DNA of 64,000 nucleotides, taken from contig OZ037836.1 in NCBI GenBank assembly GCA_964035575.1, positions 1,736,001 through 1,800,000 of the forward strand, in the 5' to 3' direction. Position 1 is the first letter of the stretch; each line of letters starts with the position of its first letter. The stretch comes from Rhynchopus sp. YZ270_cl-10 (taxonomy: Eukaryota; Euglenozoa; Diplonemea; Diplonemida; Diplonemidae). Of the stretch, positions 62,201 through 64,000 are shown piece after piece. The notes under the pieces are model-generated. The model made no database searches. It was not told where the DNA came from and saw only the letters and a program-made list of their open reading frames with translations. The position numbers were made by a program, and so were the translations under genes.

Positions 62201-64000
62201 CGCAGAGGCGGGGCAGGACTGTGCAGACCCGAACACGGCTGGGACAAGCCTGAGCGACTGGACGTGCACATGCCCGCTGCCGAGCCAGGGCACCGCTGTC
62301 GGCGGCCCTGTGGCGAAGTGTCTGCTGGACGAGTGCGCGGAGCCGCCCCCAGGTGTGCCCTGCGCAACGTGTGCGAAGGGGGCGTGTGGGGACCAGACGT
62401 GCGAGGACCCGGACCAGTCGCCGACATCGGTGAACGACTGGCGCTGCGTGTGTCTGCCGCCGTCGAACACAGTGGCGATTGGGAACCGTGCGACGTGCGA
62501 GATTGACGAGTGCGACGGGAAGGTGTGCGCGCTGGGGCAGCACTGCTACGACCCCGACCTGACTGCGTCGGACACGTGGCAGTGTGAGTGTGTTGCGCCT
62601 GCGACCGGGACCCAGCTTATGGGGAACGCGACGTGTGAGGAGGACGAGTGCCAGGAGCACGAGGAGGTGTGCATGCGTGCCGGGCAGTCATGCACGGACC
62701 CGAACAAGCAGGTGCACGACAACTGGCTGTGCGAGTGCATTGCGCCGGACCTGGGTTTGCCCGGGGCGCAGAAGCCTGCAGAGTGCAAGCCGTCGGAGGA
62801 GTGCAAGGACAACACCCTGTGCAGTGGTGCCGGACAGCACTGTGTGGACCCGAACGCAGCGGTGCTGGACGACTGGCAGTGCCAGTGCATTGCGCCGCTG
62901 ACGGGGGCATCTGTGACGAAGGGGGTCGCAGACTGCACGATTGACGAGTGCCTGGAGGTGTGCCCGACGTGCGCAAGGCAGACGGGGGCGGCAACGAAAT
63001 TGTGCGAGCTGCACGGGCAGACGTGTGAGGAGCCGGACACGAAGACGCTGAACGACTGGCGCTGTGTCTGTGTGCTACCTGCGACGGGCACGCCCGGAGT
63101 GACGGCACCCGCAAACTGCCTTTTGGACGAGTGTGTGGCGACCTGCGACAGCTGTGCGATGAACACGTGCTCGGACAAGGGACAGCTGTGCGAGGACCCG
63201 AACACGGACCCGAAGTACAAGCGCGACTGGCTGTGCAAGTGCGCCCCGCCGTCGACGAACACGATGACCGCGGGGGCGGTGGCAACGTGCATGTACGACG
63301 AGTGCAGCGCACCGGGGAACCAGGACGTGTGCGGGACGGGCCAGCTGTGTGTGGACACGAACCAGGGTGAGGAGGGGACCTGGGAGTGCTCGTGCCCGGC
63401 ACCGTACAGTGGGTCGGCGGCACAGGCGGCTGTTGGGAAGTGCTCGCTGAACGAGTGCACAACGAAGTGCAGCGGGTGTGCGGACAAAGACAACGGCCAG
63501 GGGAACGTGTGCACACGCGAGGACCAGACCTGCGTGGACCCGGACATCCACAACGACGGGGACTGGTACTGCGAGTGCAAGGTGGGGACTGGGCTGGCTG
63601 TCGGGAAGCCCGTTGTGCTGTGCGTGCTTGACGAGTGTGCTGTGGCGTGCCCGACGTGTGCGGATACCGGAGGCGGGAACCTGTGCACGAAGGAGGGACA
63701 GACGTGCAAGGACGTGAACACTGCGGCAGACTCGAAGGGGGACTGGGAGTGCCGCTGCCCGCCGCCGTTTGAGGAGAAGTTTGTGAAGGCTGGGCTGGCG
63801 GTGTGCAGTGTCGACGAGTGTGCTGACATGCTGGGCGGGAAGGTGAACGGGGCTGTGTGTGTGGACAACGGGCAGCTGTGCCACGACTCGCACCTCGACA
63901 CGCTGAACGACTTTGACTGCGTGTGCCCGCCGCCGCGCCACGGAACGAAGACGGGGGCACCTGCAGAGTGTGTAAAGGACGAGTGCCTGCTGCACGAGGA
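53229..64000 (+). CDS. Gene D (3' end outside window): VWA and EGF-like chimeric surface protein
   Basis: At least 3590 codons remain open, in one frame, to the window edge. The first 52 residues (signal peptide and cap through YPDLCTE) match gene A; divergence starts at 53384 (DPCRAQVGSS). Four units of about 560 aa follow, each with cysteine-rich modules of the xCxxxxxCxWxxxxxxC type and a von Willebrand A domain: VWA at about residues 270-520, 833-1083, 1391-1642 and 1952-2203. Each keeps DGSGS (the DxSxS metal site of integrin-type VWA domains) and IIADGG. A Pro/Thr/Ala linker (about 2267-2335) leads into about 22 EGF-like modules, including one long GCCNP/WC variant. The last 370 bp almost equal modules 1-3 of genes A and B. 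I infer a metal-dependent adhesion protein; anchor and tail lie beyond the window. Confidence 0.85.
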   Translation, partial: MPRLMYMREVVLLSAAVASHAACTDYGTDATACGADAACLWSPVWYPDLCTEDPCRAQVGSSDCGTTSVEMPATVCQAPSGDPDFCTVEVCQYDLALSPRCHVKNCLFFTQGTCGGSCKWETTADVSDKRPAEQMSYCVEDHCAGQGSQTACEGQNGCAWTSGSCGMTDCANHADEKDCDHDLRCHYDNTAGFCKTTVCAPTTSSVDCKADNACMWNDDDKVCVPKTCDKHNLPTADRCACADDPDCKWHIGASGSYCVDPLYDACPDLDIAFVLDGSGSMSRSFGSHAHGFYGLLEIMRDWMQTVPLTGDDHTRGANIDSKGKGFRITFIQFSKADANPGEDHPTNCAVGACTDGHLSGRRDELNGDITWHENNYQAHWTYMHEALQDVADNTFTASQSPSWRDHVVIIIADGGITDIDGDACCQTRCGDRRCVDRNWRSTYPAALEQAQQDLRDENVQVFGVVMRRYSQHTFQDDNAEAKLTPLVTAPSDEHFMNLMLDEIQDEMLLKLCDPNSVFGKTLAKPAVTSACPAKSKTDCESTSYCVYDVALGSCTESVCFPLCDEQNCIANDACQWTAADGRCDPKPPGCTALSQTECKNDPTCLWDAVWNKGDNCVENPCIKVDGSTACNGHVEPVQTCTADAQNPDKCDLETCAYDAATNKCEVKKCLEDEDGRCTTNTDCEWVKPAGSPATTTPSTLVGYCDEKICTTTDQGVCDADPLCKWDTNTCVTSECAKNRNEKDCDQNPKCHWDLTLDPQGCKEEPCQLLTDTATCTGSPDNCMWTDTDTCVPKNCDHYTAKCDCEKDADCAWHHGPGGSYCSVPRYSNCPDLDIAFVLDGSGSMSRSFGSHAHGFYGLLEIMRDWIKDVPLTGDDHTMGSNIDSKDAGFRITFIQFSKADATPAEDHPTNCAVGSCTDGHLSGLREELNGDITWHEDNYQSQWTYLHAALQDVADNTFTAAQSPSWRDHVVIIIADGGITDNDGDACCSWSCGDWRCIDPQHRDEYKGMLVTAQQDLRDENVQVFGVVMRRYSQHTFQDDNAEAKLTPLVTEPSADHFMNLMLDEIKDEMLLKLCDPNSVFGQVLVAKEPECVGNLAEAECTADKACVWDTTVCKNSECYPHCDEQTCLTNPACAWNNGQCEEDPGCVKHTDSTACKNDPTCLWDAVWKKGDNCVDNPCVDVAKDDCAAVGATVDPCTPPNGDPDFCKLDVCHVTTGDVCEVKKCLEDEDGRCTTNTDCEWVPANPLPTNPPTSTTVGYCDEKTCTTTDQGVCDADPLCKWDAGKCVETPCAQHKNEKDCDQDGTCGWVATQDPQVCVEHECVVHDSTMPCEADDNCMWANVLGKDQCVPKTCEKYDFKCDCEKDADCKWHHGQGSAQCVVTAYDTCPDLDIAFVLDGSGSMSRSFGSHAHGFYGLLEIMRDWIKDVPLTGDDHTMGANIDSKGKGFRVTFIQFSKADASPAEDHPTNCAVGACTDGHLSGRRDELNGDITWHENNYQSQWTYLHAALQDVADNTFTASQSPSWREHAVVIIADGGLTDYDGDACCSWSCGDWRCVDRSFRSTYPAMLDTAQGQLRSEDVMVLGVVIRRYSQHTFQDDNAEAKLSPLVTAPTSDHFMNVMLDELKEAVLMKLCDDTSKFGQALARSTGCPQFLNEQDCKLDKACAWGATTAGVCGDSECYANCEEMDCTQNPKCQYDPTNKICTEKETCEEKNVADCKDDKNCLWDVVWGKDTCVDNPCVDPADEDACHDVLATVPNPCTPPAGNPDYCDLDVCLFDKTGDLCEVQKCLHDSQDRCENDDECEWNPPSTMPLPTGPPSTLISWCKPKECVHTTQDLCLADDVCEWKNGVCIEDECVKLPDEKECDANPKCHMDTSTVPAKCKKTECAKWDAQVPCNNDTKCMFNDDDVCVPKTCEKHGARCDCQEDPDCAWHHAGALSACTSPHFDACPDMDIAFLLDGSGSMQRRFGAHAHGFYGMIEMMRDWVKTVPLTGDDHTVGANIPQNTPGMRVTFIQFSKADARPDEDHPTNCAVGACTDGHLSGLREELFGDLDWHEAHYQSQWTYLHDALNDVADNTFLATQSPPYREHVVVIIADGGLTDYDGDACSNGCGKWYGKDRYWQARYQDSLLEGQQKLRDEGVTVFGVVVRRYAAHTFADENAEVKLKPLISDPRDEHFMNVEMDKLKIDVLDQLCEKSSTFGKIIAKTLATCADLVGQAACEGDDGCVWADPTCSKSVCYDLCTEEKCDTNPLCTWTAPNAPNECTLTPLTPVPPTPAPATLAPPTPVPSTAAPPTQPPATSAPPTPAPPTDAPETPAPETIPPTAVPTPSPPVDECADAATKKVCEDAGQTCVDPDQQKPDDWKCVCPPPSTASLVGAAAQDCMFDECSLYSMTCQSVGQTCVDPEKEKPDSWKCECVPPQTLVGTSVVGKPAICKDPPGDCETLGDICHAAGQSCSTGATVHDKKVVCECIPPATGTPGQHVPAVCELDECKAVCPTCAQTDSWPANKCEEAGQDCEDLGLGHLSLGDWQCKCRTPYTGTQVTAPAVCELDECKAVCPTCASTAQGAQNLCEEKGQTCVEKSLTTTSDWECHCVDPKVGTALTAVADCEEDECRTREQICVGAGQACVDVDHKAASSWECVCPPPSNSTQVAGAAVCEVDECTLADIKKVCEDSHQVCVDTDITSLGNWECHCVAPAHGTAPQHAVASCSLDECAVKCPTCADKDNGSGNVCTAAGQLCEDPQPTHTNLNDWLCKCPPPSTKTAVTTTVADCRDGFDECVERSDAVQCKHTPRYSLDGCLCQCGWTSDEYKQTEPCTDGCCNPMHEKSSWCLVDTTDDYNLNKPHCLAASKQFCLSAGQVPADGGRPLRDTIPGVPNGQTNVCTDVGQKCVDPDEKTEKDWWCECVLPKSGPKGLQSPAVCEEDECVTHGAVCTNAGQKCVDADHSAMMNWQCECVVGPPKTGAQGVAVCEIDECIEICPTCATDNGTTVCAEAGQDCADPNTAGTSLSDWTCTCPLPSQGTAVGGPVAKCLLDECAEPPPGVPCATCAKGACGDQTCEDPDQSPTSVNDWRCVCLPPSNTVAIGNRATCEIDECDGKVCALGQHCYDPDLTASDTWQCECVAPATGTQLMGNATCEEDECQEHEEVCMRAGQSCTDPNKQVHDNWLCECIAPDLGLPGAQKPAECKPSEECKDNTLCSGAGQHCVDPNAAVLDDWQCQCIAPLTGASVTKGVADCTIDECLEVCPTCARQTGAATKLCELHGQTCEEPDTKTLNDWRCVCVLPATGTPGVTAPANCLLDECVATCDSCAMNTCSDKGQLCEDPNTDPKYKRDWLCKCAPPSTNTMTAGAVATCMYDECSAPGNQDVCGTGQLCVDTNQGEEGTWECSCPAPYSGSAAQAAVGKCSLNECTTKCSGCADKDNGQGNVCTREDQTCVDPDIHNDGDWYCECKVGTGLAVGKPVVLCVLDECAVACPTCADTGGGNLCTKEGQTCKDVNTAADSKGDWECRCPPPFEEKFVKAGLAVCSVDECADMLGGKVNGAVCVDNGQLCHDSHLDTLNDFDCVCPPPRHGTKTGAPAECVKDECLLHE
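54036..59835 (+). repeat. Four tandem units of about 1.68 kb in gene D
   Basis: GACATTGCC at the start of each VWA domain lies at 54036, 55725, 57399 and 59082; spacings of 1689, 1674 and 1683 bp are all multiples of three. Units 1-3 are closest to each other and unit 4 is more diverged (DIAFLLDGSGSMQRRFG, FGDLDWHEAH). Confidence 0.88.
60028..60230 (+). repeat. Pro/Thr/Ala linker in gene D
   Basis: Codes for TPVPPTPAPATLAPPTP-like residues, separating the VWA half from the EGF-like half. Its codons are G/C- and A-ending, and it is not related in sequence to the 44-residue stalk unit of A-C. Confidence 0.8.

Noticed and set aside
57606-62660. Minus-strand open frame of 1684 codons opposite gene D, and similar long antisense frames opposite genes A-C
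   Set aside because: They arise because G/C-ending codons on the coding strand leave few stops on the other. Their translations are low-complexity Arg/Pro/Ser/His-rich and carry no domain, while the + frame shows ordered modules.

Overview
The window looks like nuclear DNA of a single-celled eukaryote. It holds a head-to-tail family of very large genes without introns, all on the + strand, set in A/T-rich, repeat-filled spacers. Coding sequence strongly prefers G/C-ending codons. Reading frames run up to 10.3 kb without a break. Each gene start is preceded by a long pyrimidine-rich stretch ending in CAG. This would fit a euglenozoan (diplonemid- or kinetoplastid-like, with trans-splicing), but that is an inference and other intron-poor protists are not excluded.

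Layout. 1-3110: no recognisable gene, ended by 45 T's. 4432-10029: gene A (1865 aa). 10030-13258: spacer built of dispersed repeats. About 13259-13864: a broken coding-like patch. 15035-15820: a secreted two-domain lectin (B-lectin plus WSC, 261 aa), with its upstream 0.4 kb copied again at 17254-17650. 17764-21595: spacer with an ACATGT-rich stretch, an 8-bp satellite and a GGGACC satellite. 21821-32071: gene B (3416 aa). 32072-40253: spacer with several inverted-repeat-bounded DNA elements. 40254-48074: gene C (2606 aa). 48075-53228: spacer that repeats much of the previous one. 53229 to beyond 64000: gene D (at least 3590 aa, 3' end outside the window).

Genes A, B and C share one plan: an identical signal peptide and N-terminal cysteine cap, a variable array of about 14, 49 or 33 EGF-like six-cysteine modules, a Pro/Thr stalk of 44-residue repeats (14, 8 or 9 units), one transmembrane segment, and a 47-residue acidic tail ending in a DxxxLL motif. 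Gene D keeps the same first 52 residues but then carries four cysteine-rich plus von Willebrand A units, before it too enters the EGF-like array. The members differ by exact in-frame block losses whose edges fall on short identical stretches (TCGACGAGTG, coding for part of the invariant DEC, and CAGACATGCA). The locus therefore reads as a family of large, probably glycosylated surface adhesins or receptors diversified by module shuffling between a constant leader and a constant anchor. The neighbouring mannose-type lectin gene may act in the same surface or extracellular setting, but nothing in the sequence proves a link.

The spacers also contain several small inverted-repeat elements and a set of short perfect hairpins that all have GNA triloops (GAA, GGA, GCA), a regularity I have not seen explained.
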